In this document: one piece after another, positions 17,297 through 25,722 of the stretch
Layout of the letters: each line of letters starts with the position of its first letter
How positions within the stretch are numbered: position 1 is the first letter of the stretch
Assembly: GCA_000531095.1 (NCBI GenBank)
Contig: HG799471.1
Coordinates: 141,295-205,294, forward strand
DNA length: 64,000 bases
Direction of reading: 5' to 3'
Source: Gemmata massiliana
Lineage (GTDB): Bacteria > Planctomycetota > Planctomycetia > Gemmatales > Gemmataceae
Made by a program: the position numbers and the translations under genes
The notes under the pieces: model-generated
Databases searched by the model: none
Seen by the model: only the letters and a program-made list of their open reading frames with translations
Told to the model about the DNA's origin: nothing

Positions 17297-19609
17297 TCAG
17301 CGAATGGTGATGAAATCGTTGTGGTTCAACAGCGCGTGAACGAGGTACTCGCGTGCGCGCTTCGCTGCATCAGCCGCGGGCGCGACGGACGGGAGCAACT
17401 TGGCCGTGCCTAAAACGAGTGGCAGCCCCGGTCCCTGTTTCGGGGCCTCGGTCACCCTCGAAGCGGTTGCGGAAATAGCCGGAAGCGGCGTCAATCGAGA
17501 CGGATCGGCCAAGAGTGCTTCTTGTCGCACGAGGAACGTTTCACACGCTTCAACTTCCGCGGCCAAAGGTGCGCGCCCCAAAATGTGCTCGAACGCGACC
17601 GCCACAAACGTAGTCGAATCGGGTGCGTTGACTTCGAGCCGCCGGGCGATCCGGCGCGCCTGGCTCCAAGAAAACTCGCTGTTCTCCAGTGCCAGCGCTT
17701 GCTGCGGAACGATGCTCTGTTCGCGCCGGTAGCACTCCTCCACACCCGGCGCATCGAAGGCCGTCAGGAACTCCATTTTGTCTTCGCGCGAGTATCGGTA
17801 GTACAGGCTGCGTCGGCCCGTGTCAGTCCCGCGAACGGGATCAATTGGCGGCCCTCCAACCGTGGGATCGAGCACCCCAGCCAAAGAGAGGAGCGAGTCG
17901 CGCACCACTTCGGCTTCCATCCGGCGCGTGTTCGCTCGCCAGTAGAACCGGTTGTCCGGGTCCACGGTCAGGTTCCCCGCGGTCGCGTCACGGGTCGAGG
18001 AGTTCATTCGGTACGCGGCCGAAGTCACAATCAGCCGGTGAAGATGCTTCATACTCCATCCGTGATTCATGAACTCGACCGCGAGCCAGTTGAGAAGTTG
18101 CTGTTGCGCGGGCGGGGCCGTTCGCGTTCCGAAATCGGTCACGTTATCGACCAGCGGGCGCCCGAAGTGACGCGCCCAAATGTGGTTCACTGCAACCCGG
18201 GCCGTGAGCGGATTGTTGCGATCGACAATCCACCGCGCGAGCGCGAGTCGGCGGCCCGTGCTCCCCGAAACTGGGGGCGGCACCACAGCGGGTGTCGCAC
18301 CCAGCGCTGGCGGAATCCCCGGTTCCATTCGGGCCGATTTATCCGGCGTCCTCACGTCCCCGCGGACGAACAACCACGTGGGTTCGTCGGGCTTGGCGTC
18401 GTATGCGCGGGCCAGTTGAGCCGCCGGTCCCGTTTCGCCTGCCACCGGGTCCGTGCGAATGTCGTGCGGCTCGAAATAGGCCCGGAACCGGTAGTAGTCC
18501 TTCTGGCTGATCGGGTCGAACTTGTGGTCGTGGCACCGCGCACAACCGATCGACAGCCCCAGAAACGCTTTGCCGGTATGCTCGACCGTGCTGCTGAGCC
18601 AGATGTTGCGGTCGAGCTTGAACCAGTTCCGAACCAAGAAGCCGGTCGCAGCGAGCGCTTGCGGATCTTCGGGGGTCAGCTCGTCCCCCGCGAGCATCTC
18701 CAGCACCATCCGGTCGTACCCCTGATCCGCGTTGAGCGCCCGCACGATCCAGTCGCGCCAGCGCCAGAGGTGCGCGCTGCTCCACCAAATGTCAGCCTTC
18801 GCCTTCCGACCGTCCGCGTCGGAGTAGCGCCACACGTCCATCCAGTGCCGGCCCCAGCGCTCGCCGTAGCGCGGGTCGGCGAGGAGGCGCGCGACTACCT
18901 TCTCGTATGCTCCTTCGGAAGTGTCCGCCAGGAACGCGGAAAGCTCCTCCCGGGTCGGCGGGAGGCCAATGAGGTCGACGTAGACGCGGCGCAACAGAAC
19001 CGCACGCGGCGCGGGTGGGTTGGGAGCCAGTCCGTGCTGTTCGCGACCGACGGCGAGAAAAGCGTCGATCGGGTGCTCTGTGGAACCCGAACTCGAACTG
19101 ACTGGCACGGGTGGCGCCACCGGCGCACGAAACGCCCAGTGACTACTTCCCGCGTTAGATGGGGCTACTTCCGATTCTTTCTCGGTCGGGGTCGGTGCCC
19201 CGAGGTCGATCCACTTTTTAATGAGCGCGATCTGTTCGGCACTGAGCGGTCCCCCGGTCGGCGGCATTTGAGTGCCGTCCTCCGTGCTGCTCAGAACGGT
19301 CACAAGTGGGCTGTTGGCCCCGTTACCAGGAATGATGATCCCGCCGCTATCCCCGCCCTTTCGGATACCTGCGACTGTATCCAACCGCAGACCGGCTTTG
19401 CTCTTGGTTGGCCCGTGGCACTGGTAACAGCGTGCTTCCAGAATGGGCTTAATATGGCGGACGTAATCGACAGTGGCTTCCGCTTGCGGCTGTGGTTTCT
19501 TCGCCCGGCGCGACTTCTTCGGAGAACGTGCGGTGGCGTAAGCGACTACGGCCAAAACGAGAACCAGCGACGCGAGCGCGAGGTACCGGCGTTTCGGGCG
19601 CACTCTCAT
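17297..19609 (-). CDS. Planctomycete cytochrome c domain, DUF1549 and DUF1553 protein
   Basis: The 770-residue product has an N-terminal hydrophobic segment (YLALASLVLVLAVVAYATA), then a planctomycete cytochrome c domain (PSCyt1) with the heme site CYQCHG near residue 65. It continues with DUF1549 (region including LIGLPPTREELSAFL and YGERWGRHWMDVWRYSD), a further CARCHDHKFDP heme-type motif, and DUF1553 in the C-terminal part (NHIWARHFGRPLVDN). It probably sits on the outer face of the cytoplasmic membrane. The ATG at 19609 is chosen because GAGGAA precedes it by about 6 bases and the signal segment follows. An in-frame ATG at 19756 would add 49 residues without a signal-like start. The DUF1501 gene follows directly. 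Confidence 0.9.
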   Translation of the reverse strand: MRVRPKRRYLALASLVLVLAVVAYATARSPKKSRRAKKPQPQAEATVDYVRHIKPILEARCYQCHGPTKSKAGLRLDTVAGIRKGGDSGGIIIPGNGANSPLVTVLSSTEDGTQMPPTGGPLSAEQIALIKKWIDLGAPTPTEKESEVAPSNAGSSHWAFRAPVAPPVPVSSSSGSTEHPIDAFLAVGREQHGLAPNPPAPRAVLLRRVYVDLIGLPPTREELSAFLADTSEGAYEKVVARLLADPRYGERWGRHWMDVWRYSDADGRKAKADIWWSSAHLWRWRDWIVRALNADQGYDRMVLEMLAGDELTPEDPQALAATGFLVRNWFKLDRNIWLSSTVEHTGKAFLGLSIGCARCHDHKFDPISQKDYYRFRAYFEPHDIRTDPVAGETGPAAQLARAYDAKPDEPTWLFVRGDVRTPDKSARMEPGIPPALGATPAVVPPPVSGSTGRRLALARWIVDRNNPLTARVAVNHIWARHFGRPLVDNVTDFGTRTAPPAQQQLLNWLAVEFMNHGWSMKHLHRLIVTSAAYRMNSSTRDATAGNLTVDPDNRFYWRANTRRMEAEVVRDSLLSLAGVLDPTVGGPPIDPVRGTDTGRRSLYYRYSREDKMEFLTAFDAPGVEECYRREQSIVPQQALALENSEFSWSQARRIARRLEVNAPDSTTFVAVAFEHILGRAPLAAEVEACETFLVRQEALLADPSRLTPLPAISATASRVTEAPKQGPGLPLVLGTAKLLPSVAPAADAAKRAREYLVHALLNHNDFITIR

Positions 19610-19826
19610 ACCGTTCCTCACCGCTCCGTGCATCGGGCACCGGGCGATCGCGCCCAGTAACCCGGTTCCCGCCACTCGCCTCCAACTCCGGAAGAGCGGC
19701 GACGGTTTAGCAAACTTGGGAACGGTGGGGAAGGCCGAATCCGACGCGGCGTTCATCCGCGGATTCGGTGCAGTTTTGCGTGAGAAATTGAGGGAGGAGT
19801 CACAAAGGTGGCGGAATTAACCCGGA

Positions 19827-20894
19827 TCACGCCGTGATGACGTTCACCGGAACGCGGATCGCGTCGAACGAGATCTCCTTCCCGCTCCGTAAAAGGGCCG
19901 CCGTCGTGAGTTTGACCAGGAGTTCCTCGTGGGTGCGCCCGATCGCGAGCAGGCCGTTCACGAGCGCGAGGCTATTCAGATACGGGTTCGGGTTCACTTC
20001 CAGAACGTAGAAGTTGCCCTCCGCGTCCATGCGCACGTCAATGCGGGCGTAGTCGCGGCACTGGAGCGCGCGGAACGAGCGCTGCGCGATGACCGAGAGC
20101 CGGGCGAAATCGTCGGCCGGGATCGTGACCGGCGCACGCAGCGGCGCGGACTGGTACTCGTCGCTGTGCTCGTCCCACTTGGCGATGAACGTGTACACGG
20201 CCCACTTTCCCGGTCGGTCGTTCTTGAACGCGATCTCGGCGAGCGGCAGAACGAGCGGTGGGGCGTTCGGCGCGGCCCCCGGGTCTTCGATCATGTTCAC
20301 GTGGAACTCGCGCCCGGACACGTAGCGCTCCACGAGTACAGGAGGCCCGTAGGTCGCCAACACGTGCGCCACGCGGTCTTCGAGTTGCGCCTGGGACGTG
20401 ACCACACTCTCCTGATTGATGCCGACGCTCGCGTCCTGGTACGCGGGCTTCACGATCGCGGGCCACGGGTGGACCCAGAGAGGGACCGGCAGCGCATCAA
20501 TGATCGCGTAATCCGGCGTCGGGATTCCGGTCGCGGCGAGGATGTGCTTGGTCCGGATCTTGTCGCGCCCGAGTGCCAGCGCGGGCGACGGGCACCCGGT
20601 AAACGGCACGTTCAGCCATTCGAGTAGTGCAGCAACCGACACTTCCGTCGAGGTCTGAGTGGCGATGCCCTCAAACAGGTTGAACACCGCGTCGGGGCGC
20701 GCCTTCTTGAGCACGTCGAGGAGCGGTTGCGGATCGTAGTTGATGCCGAGCTTGGTGGTCTCGAACCCCGCGGCCTTGAGCACCTTGAACGTGTCGTTGA
20801 CAGTGTCGAGGATGTCGTGCTCGGACCCGGCGTCCGGGTGATCGGCCGGGAGCACGGGTTCGTTGTAGAGGATGAGTACAGAAGGCGCGGTCAT
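19827..20894 (-). CDS. ATP-grasp ligase, D-alanine-D-alanine ligase family
   Basis: The 355-residue protein has the D-Ala-D-Ala ligase arrangement: an N-terminal Rossmann-like part (VLILYNEPVLP, PDAVFNLFEG), the GCPSPALALGRDK segment where the lysine-containing central domain begins (about residue 98-112), and the ATP-grasp core with RIDVRMDAEGNFYVLEVNPNPYL near the C-terminus. The Asp, Glu and Asn of the last motif bind magnesium. It could make the cell-wall dipeptide, but it lies away from any mur genes and the N-terminal half diverges from classic Ddl, so another peptide-like ligation is possible. No neighbour suggests the substrate. The ATG start is supported by conserved sequence beginning directly at it. 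Confidence 0.75.
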   Translation of the reverse strand: MTAPSVLILYNEPVLPADHPDAGSEHDILDTVNDTFKVLKAAGFETTKLGINYDPQPLLDVLKKARPDAVFNLFEGIATQTSTEVSVAALLEWLNVPFTGCPSPALALGRDKIRTKHILAATGIPTPDYAIIDALPVPLWVHPWPAIVKPAYQDASVGINQESVVTSQAQLEDRVAHVLATYGPPVLVERYVSGREFHVNMIEDPGAAPNAPPLVLPLAEIAFKNDRPGKWAVYTFIAKWDEHSDEYQSAPLRAPVTIPADDFARLSVIAQRSFRALQCRDYARIDVRMDAEGNFYVLEVNPNPYLNSLALVNGLLAIGRTHEELLVKLTTAALLRSGKEISFDAIRVPVNVITA

Positions 20895-21178
20895 GGCAGA
20901 ACTCGAACCCGTGCGCCCGGCGCACTGTGCCGGGAATGCCGTCTTTATCGTCCGAGCGCGGCGGTCATCGGAGATGTTCCTGCGAATCTAGCCGCGCTGA
21001 GGAATGCGTACTAGGCGAAAAGCCGCACGAACCGCACAACCGGATAGTTTCCGGACCACTCGGCGCAGGTTTGCAGCACAGCCGGCAAATCGAGATGTTC
21101 GCTCCGCCAGTACATTGCGGGCGCTCACATGCGGTGCATTGCGAGTCAGCAACGATCGAGCGCCCGCGACCCGCGGTA

Positions 21179-22474
21179 TCACGCCTTCCGCGGAACAATC
21201 ACGTCCTTCCCGACCCACGGGCGCAGCACTTCGGGGATCACCACCGAGCCGTCGGCTTGCTGGTAGTTCTCCAGGATCGCGACCAGCGCCCGGGTACACG
21301 CGACCGCGGTGCCGTTCAGCGTGTGAACGAACCGCGTGCCCTTGAATCCCTTGCCCTTGTAGCGGATGTTGAGGCGCCGGGACTGGAAGTCGGTGCAGTT
21401 CGAGGTGCTGGTGACTTCGCCGTAAGCGCCGCCGTCGCCGCGACCGGGCATCCACGCTTCGAGGTCGTACTTGCGGTACGCCGGTCCGCCGAGATCGCCG
21501 GTCGCGGTGTCGATCACGTGGAACGCCAGCCCCAACCCGGTGAAAATCTTCTCTTCGAGTTCCCGGATCTCCTGGTGGATCGCGTCACTGTTCTCCGGGG
21601 TGCAGAACGCGAACATTTCCACCTTCGTGAACTGGTGAACGCGGTACAGCCCACGGGTGTCGCGCCCGGCCGCTCCCGCTTCTGTCCGGAAGCAGTGCGA
21701 CAGCCCGACGTAGCGCTTCGGCAACTCGGACTCGTCGAAGACCTTGCCCATGTGCATCCCGCCGAGCGTGATCTCAGCCGTCCCCACGAGGCACAGGTCC
21801 GTGTCGGCGACGGTGTAGACCTGGCGCGTTTCCGGGTTCGGGTCGCGCGGCATGAAGCCGATGCCTTCGAGCACCGTCACGCGAGCAAGGTCCGGTGTGA
21901 TGACAGGGGTGTAACCGGCTTTCACCGCGGTCTGCATCGCGTACTGCACGAGCGCGACTTCGAGCAGTGCGGCCTCGTTCTTGAGGAAGTAGAACTTCTG
22001 GCCCGCGACAGTGGTTCCGGCTTCAAAATCGGCGAGGTCGAGCGCGTCGCAGATGTCTACGTGGTCCTTGGCCTTGAAGTCGAACTTGCGCGGCGCACCG
22101 AACTGCGACACGACCTTGTTCGCCGCCTCGCCCCCGACCGGTGCGTCGGGGTGCGTCATGTTCGGGATCTGATACAGGTTCAGCAGCAGGTCACCTTCGA
22201 TGATCTTCAGTTCGTCGTCGATCGCCCCTACTTCCTTGTCGATAACCGCGGCTTGGTCCTTGAGGGCTTGCTTATCTTCGGGAGTCTTCGCAAGAGGGAA
22301 TTGTTTGCTAATTTCGTTCTTCTTCGCTGCCGTTTCACCGCGCTTTTGGGACAGCTTCTTGCGTTCCGCCTCGAACGCGACCACGCGCTCCACGGGAACC
22401 TCGGACACGCCGCGGTTCTTGCAGTTGGCTTTGACCGCATCCACATTGTTGGCGATGAAACCGGCGTCGAGCAT
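21179..22474 (-). CDS. serS: Seryl-tRNA synthetase
   Basis: This 431-residue class II aminoacyl-tRNA synthetase charges tRNA-Ser in the cytoplasm. The N-terminal tRNA-binding arm is a long coiled coil (about 25-105: ERKKLSQKRGETAAKKNEI). The catalytic core shows motif 2 (FRTEAGAAGRDTRGLYRVHQ, then FTKVEMF) and the C-terminal TSNCTDFQSRRLNIRY and LNGTAVACTRALVAILE motif 3 region. Length is normal. The ATG at 22474 (MLDAGFIANN) is chosen since the family begins there; an in-frame upstream extension to 22936 has no homology and overlaps the DinB-like gene on other codons. The gene follows the DinB-like gene by 92 bp. Confidence 0.96.
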   Translation of the reverse strand: MLDAGFIANNVDAVKANCKNRGVSEVPVERVVAFEAERKKLSQKRGETAAKKNEISKQFPLAKTPEDKQALKDQAAVIDKEVGAIDDELKIIEGDLLLNLYQIPNMTHPDAPVGGEAANKVVSQFGAPRKFDFKAKDHVDICDALDLADFEAGTTVAGQKFYFLKNEAALLEVALVQYAMQTAVKAGYTPVITPDLARVTVLEGIGFMPRDPNPETRQVYTVADTDLCLVGTAEITLGGMHMGKVFDESELPKRYVGLSHCFRTEAGAAGRDTRGLYRVHQFTKVEMFAFCTPENSDAIHQEIRELEEKIFTGLGLAFHVIDTATGDLGGPAYRKYDLEAWMPGRGDGGAYGEVTSTSNCTDFQSRRLNIRYKGKGFKGTRFVHTLNGTAVACTRALVAILENYQQADGSVVIPEVLRPWVGKDVIVPRKA

Positions 22475-22566
22475 GATTGAGGTTCCGTAGAGCGGACCGT
22501 GCCCGCCCGAAACGAATAGCGGCGGGCCGCGCCCACCCAACAAGATATGCGGGAACCGCTCCGGGT

Positions 22567-23061
22567 TCACCAGATGGGCTGTTGACCGAGCATCCGGCGA
22601 ATCATCGCGATCTGCCCGCAGTGGATCATTTCGTGTAGCGGGGCGTAACGTAGCGCCGCGATCCGCGTGTGAAACAGCGGGTGCGGTTTCAGCGGCGGCA
22701 GATCGAGGTCCGCGTCCGGGTAACTCGCCAACTCTTCCAGCACGCGAGTGTGGACGCGATCGTAAACCGCGCGAATTTCTTCGGCGGTGTAGCCGGTCAC
22801 AGCCGCGGGGAGCGATTCGCGGCTGAATACTTTGAGGAACCCGTCCGGGATCAGCACTTCGTCTTCCGCCGTGCGCGGGCGGAGCCGTTCGAGACAGAGT
22901 CGGTACTCGGACGACGCCGTGTGCCCGACCTGCCACGCCATGTGCGACACGCTACCGGCCGGGACCGCGAACCAGTCCGCGAGCGGAACCGTGTCGACGC
23001 GCTCGCGCGTGTAGCGCCGGGCGAAGTCGATCTGTTCGAGCGCCTCCGACAGACGAGACAT
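22567..23061 (-). CDS. DinB-like four-helix metal-binding protein
   Basis: The 164-residue protein fits the DinB/YfiT superfamily. It has an N-terminal helix with ALEQIDFARRYT, a His in the second helix (SHMAWQVGHTASSEY, about residues 39-53), and a C-terminal helix with two His (PLHEMIHCGQIAMIRRMLG, about 141-159). The three His positions would bind one metal. Family members include thiol transferases and S-transferases with bacillithiol or mycothiol, and many are uncharacterised. It lies between citrate synthase and serS on the same strand, but a palindromic repeat separates it from the former. Role not known. Confidence 0.75.
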   Translation of the reverse strand: MSRLSEALEQIDFARRYTRERVDTVPLADWFAVPAGSVSHMAWQVGHTASSEYRLCLERLRPRTAEDEVLIPDGFLKVFSRESLPAAVTGYTAEEIRAVYDRVHTRVLEELASYPDADLDLPPLKPHPLFHTRIAALRYAPLHEMIHCGQIAMIRRMLGQQPIW

Positions 23062-23079
23062 GACACGAGCCCCAAGTTC

Positions 23080-23163
23080 AAAATCCGAAGTACAAAATCC
23101 GAACGGTCAACTGTTACGATCGCCGACCCGCTTTCGGATTTCGTACTTCGAGTTTCGGATTTT
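23080..23163. repeat. Palindromic repeat with iterated TCCGAA units
   Basis: The left arm (23080-23103) contains AAATCCGAAG and AAATCCGAAC. The right arm (23132-23163) contains the reverse units TTTCGGATTTCG and GTTTCGGATTTT with GTACTTCG between them, so the element can fold into a long imperfect hairpin. It fills the gap between the DinB-like gene and citrate synthase. Its design resembles the element inserted in a coding gene at 52734-52828. It may act as a processing or termination hairpin, or simply be a dispersed repeat. Confidence 0.6.
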
Positions 23164-23172
23164 CCGCACGGC

Positions 23173-24321
23173 TCACGCGCGCTGTTCGAGCGGAACGTAC
23201 TTCACGTCCGTCTTGCCGATGGAGATCTGCTCCGGGCGGAAGATGCGGTTGCCGACGAGCTGCTCCGTCCAGTGCGCGAGCCACCCGGAGACGCGGGCGA
23301 TGGCGAAGATCGGCGTGAACACGTCGGTCGGGATGCCGAGCGATTGGTACACCACGCCGGAGTAGAAGTCGACGTTCGGGTAGATGCCCTTCGGACCGTA
23401 GATCCCGGCGCAGATGCGTTCCACTTCAAGAGCCGTTTCGTAAGCCTTCGGCCGGCTCGTTTCGGCGAACACGTGCTCGGCGATCTCCTGGAGCACGGTC
23501 GCGCGGGCGTCCTTCACCTTGTACACGCGGTGCCCCAACCCCATCACCTTGTACTTCGGGTCGGCGGCGCGCTTGGCCTCGATCCACGGCTTCACCTTTT
23601 CGGGTCCGCCGATCTCCTCGAATTGGCGCAGCGCCTCTTCGTTCGCCCCGCCGTGCAGCGGCCCGGACAGCGACCCGATCGCGGACGCGATCGTCTGGTA
23701 CGGCGACGCCAGCGTGGACCCGGTGACGCGGGCGGTGAACGTGCTCGCGTTCATCTGGTGCTCGGCGTGCAGGATCAGGCACGCATCGAGCACCTTGCGG
23801 GTGGCCGGCGACGGTTCCTTGCCGAAGAGCATGTAGTAGAAGTTGGCGGCGTGATCGAGGTCGCTGCGCGGGTCGATGATCTCCTCGCCCCGGCGCGTGC
23901 GGGCGAACGCCGCGACGACCGTCGGCATGGCCGCGATCAGCCGGCACGAGGCGTCCCAGTTCTTCGCGGGGTCGGTGACCGTGTGACACGGGTAGAACAT
24001 ACCCAGGGCCGCGACGCTCGCGTGCAGCGCGTCCATCGGGTGCCCGTCAGCGGGCATGCACTTGATGAGGTCTTTGAGCCGGAAGTGAATGGCCCGGCGC
24101 TGGCGCAGGTCGTGGTCGAACTCGGCGAGCTGCTTCTGAGTGGGCAGGTCGCCCTTGATGAGCAACCACGAGACTTCCTCGAAGCTGCTCTCCTTCGCGA
24201 GCACTTCGACCGGGATGCCGCGGTACTCCAATACCGCTTTCTTACCGTCGAGGAAACTGACCGCGGATTTCGCGGCCGGAACGTCCTCAAGTCCCGGTTT
24301 GTATTCGATTTCGGTGCTCAT
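23173..24321 (-). CDS. gltA: Citrate synthase
   Basis: This 382-residue enzyme condenses acetyl-CoA and oxaloacetate to citrate at the entry of the TCA cycle. The diagnostic segments are visible: SGPLHGGANEEAL (His of the active site), VMGLGHRVYKVKDAR (second active-site His region) and the C-terminal PTDVFTPIFAIARVSGWLAHW. The length fits the short, dimeric bacterial/archaeal type (citZ/2-methylcitrate synthase-like) rather than the longer NADH-regulated hexameric type of enterobacteria. A 2-methylcitrate synthase function cannot be excluded, but no prp genes adjoin. ATG start with the typical MSTEIEYKPGLEDVPAAKS N-terminus. Confidence 0.94.
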   Translation of the reverse strand: MSTEIEYKPGLEDVPAAKSAVSFLDGKKAVLEYRGIPVEVLAKESSFEEVSWLLIKGDLPTQKQLAEFDHDLRQRRAIHFRLKDLIKCMPADGHPMDALHASVAALGMFYPCHTVTDPAKNWDASCRLIAAMPTVVAAFARTRRGEEIIDPRSDLDHAANFYYMLFGKEPSPATRKVLDACLILHAEHQMNASTFTARVTGSTLASPYQTIASAIGSLSGPLHGGANEEALRQFEEIGGPEKVKPWIEAKRAADPKYKVMGLGHRVYKVKDARATVLQEIAEHVFAETSRPKAYETALEVERICAGIYGPKGIYPNVDFYSGVVYQSLGIPTDVFTPIFAIARVSGWLAHWTEQLVGNRIFRPEQISIGKTDVKYVPLEQRA

Positions 24322-24404
24322 GACGGTCTCGATTCGCGGCGGGTGGGATGCGTATTGGGAATGTTATGGCGGGCGGGGGTCAGGGGTCAGGGGCGAGGGC
24401 GGGC

Positions 24405-24445
24405 GGAAAAAAGGGAAGCCGGTCCGAGCGAACGCTCGGACCGGC
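24405..24445 (-). terminator. Rho-independent terminator of the DUF1080 gene
   Basis: A perfect 13-bp stem (24418-24430 with 24433-24445, two-base loop) on the minus strand is followed by TTCCCTTTTTT, 21 bp beyond the stop of the DUF1080 gene. The hairpin strength plus T-run is a standard intrinsic terminator. Confidence 0.85.
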
Positions 24446-24466
24446 CGCATCGTGGCCTCCGTTATC

Positions 24467-25183
24467 TTACTTTTTCGGGGTGATTTTGATATTCCGAAAC
24501 GCCACCGGGCCGTGGTCCCCCTGGAACATCACGGGACCGGTTGCGCGCTCTTTGCCGGTCAAGCCACCCGGCGTTTGCTGCTTCACCTCGACGTTTTCGT
24601 GAAGAACCGTGTCGTTGAGCGTGACTTTGACGAACTTCGCGTTCGCGGTCTTCTTGTCGCCCTCGAACTTCGGCGCCCGGAACTCGATCACAAACTTCTG
24701 CCACTCGCCGGGCTTCTTCGCGACGTTCTTTTTGGGCGCCGCGGTGCTGTAGAGGGAGCCCAAATCTCCCTGCGTGAGTTTGTCGTCCGGCTTGCCGTAA
24801 CTGTCGAGGATCTGCACCTCGTACTCGCCCATCAGGTAGATGCCGGAATTCGACCCCTTCGGCACCATGAATTCGAGTTCGAGCGCGATGTCACCGAACT
24901 CCGCTTCGGTGTAAATGTCCGTGCCGCTCTTCATGTTCACCAGCAGCACGTCCTTGATGAGCGTGTTGGACGCGCCCGTGTGAACGAACTGCGACGGGTT
25001 CTTCGAGTCGAGATCCACCGCGCCGAGCGCGAGAACTTCCCACTTGTTGCTTTTTTCGTCCTTGAGCTTCCAGCCCTTCAGGTCTTTGCCGTTGAACGGC
25101 TCAATGGGCTTGGGATCGGCCGCGTGCGAACCCGGAACGAGCGCCAGCACCACCGCGAGAACGGGAACGAATGCACGGAACAT
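24467..25183 (-). CDS. Secreted DUF1080 (3-keto-disaccharide hydrolase-like) protein
   Basis: This 238-residue protein has a signal peptide (FVPVLAVVLALVPGSHA) and a single DUF1080 domain, a concanavalin-like beta sandwich. Marker segments are IEPFNGKDLKGWKLK near the mature N-terminus, LELEFMVPKGSNSGIYL (about 125-141), GEYEVQILDSYG and the C-terminal GPVMFQGDHGPVAFRNIKI. Members occur in large numbers in planctomycetes and some hydrolyse 3-keto-glycosides. The ATG at 25183 follows AAGGTG and starts the signal peptide; the longer in-frame start at 25297 would bury it. It stands alone and ends in a strong terminator. Confidence 0.9.
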   Translation of the reverse strand: MFRAFVPVLAVVLALVPGSHAADPKPIEPFNGKDLKGWKLKDEKSNKWEVLALGAVDLDSKNPSQFVHTGASNTLIKDVLLVNMKSGTDIYTEAEFGDIALELEFMVPKGSNSGIYLMGEYEVQILDSYGKPDDKLTQGDLGSLYSTAAPKKNVAKKPGEWQKFVIEFRAPKFEGDKKTANAKFVKVTLNDTVLHENVEVKQQTPGGLTGKERATGPVMFQGDHGPVAFRNIKITPKK

Positions 25184-25722
25184 GTCGCACCTTGCGAGAG
25201 AGGTGATTCGGGCGAGAAACGCGAAAGCGATGGTAACCGTCCGACCGTGAAATAGCGAGCGACTGGCGCCTCGAATTGGGAGCCGATGCCGAGACAAGGC
25301 TCAAAAGAAATCGACGAGTGACCACGTGACTGTCGCGCCAGTCCGACATGAAACGCGGGTCGCCCGCCGACTCGATTGAAAGGGCCGATGATCCCGGTGC
25401 TACTATGAGATAGACCTCGATGCGCTCAAATCGGTGAAGCGGCGTGTTGTTACCTGAAAGTTCCTGTTTGCGCGAAACCTGCCTGAAACGGCACATCCGA
25501 AGCCTTGCGCGAATTGCCCCTGCGAACGAGGCTCATCGACCATCGTAGCTCTGTCGCGCGACAAACTGTTGAACGCGCGACGTTTACGAAGCACAAACGC
25601 AGTGCATTAGGGCACCTCAACACCCGCTGGCGGTGGCCGTTCCGAGTCGTTTGTCGGAATTCGTGAAAAAATATCGCACTTTGCGCAAGAAATTGATGAC
25701 GGGTCGAGGGAGGCCCCTTGCG
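25184..25722. other. Divergent intergenic region, no gene seen
   Basis: About 540 bp lie between the DUF1080 gene (minus) and the second ECF fusion (plus). No credible coding frame is present. It must contain both promoters. I do not see a clear consensus element or a hairpin. Confidence 0.5.

Noticed and set aside
17522-19660. Long open frame (about 710 codons) opposite the DUF1549/DUF1553 gene
   Set aside because: Arg/His/Val-rich composition typical of a GC-skew shadow; the other strand encodes a well-conserved protein with heme motifs.
20927-22480. About 515-codon open frame on the plus strand over serS
   Set aside because: No start signal and no family resemblance, while the antisense strand is clearly seryl-tRNA synthetase.
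22475-22936. N-terminal extension of serS by 154 codons
   Set aside because: The extension overlaps the DinB-like gene, is Arg/Pro-rich and has no homology; the family start is at 22474.
22669-24483. About 600-codon open frame on the plus strand over the DinB-like gene and citrate synthase
   Set aside because: It spans two real genes and the repeat between them; composition is that of antisense reading.
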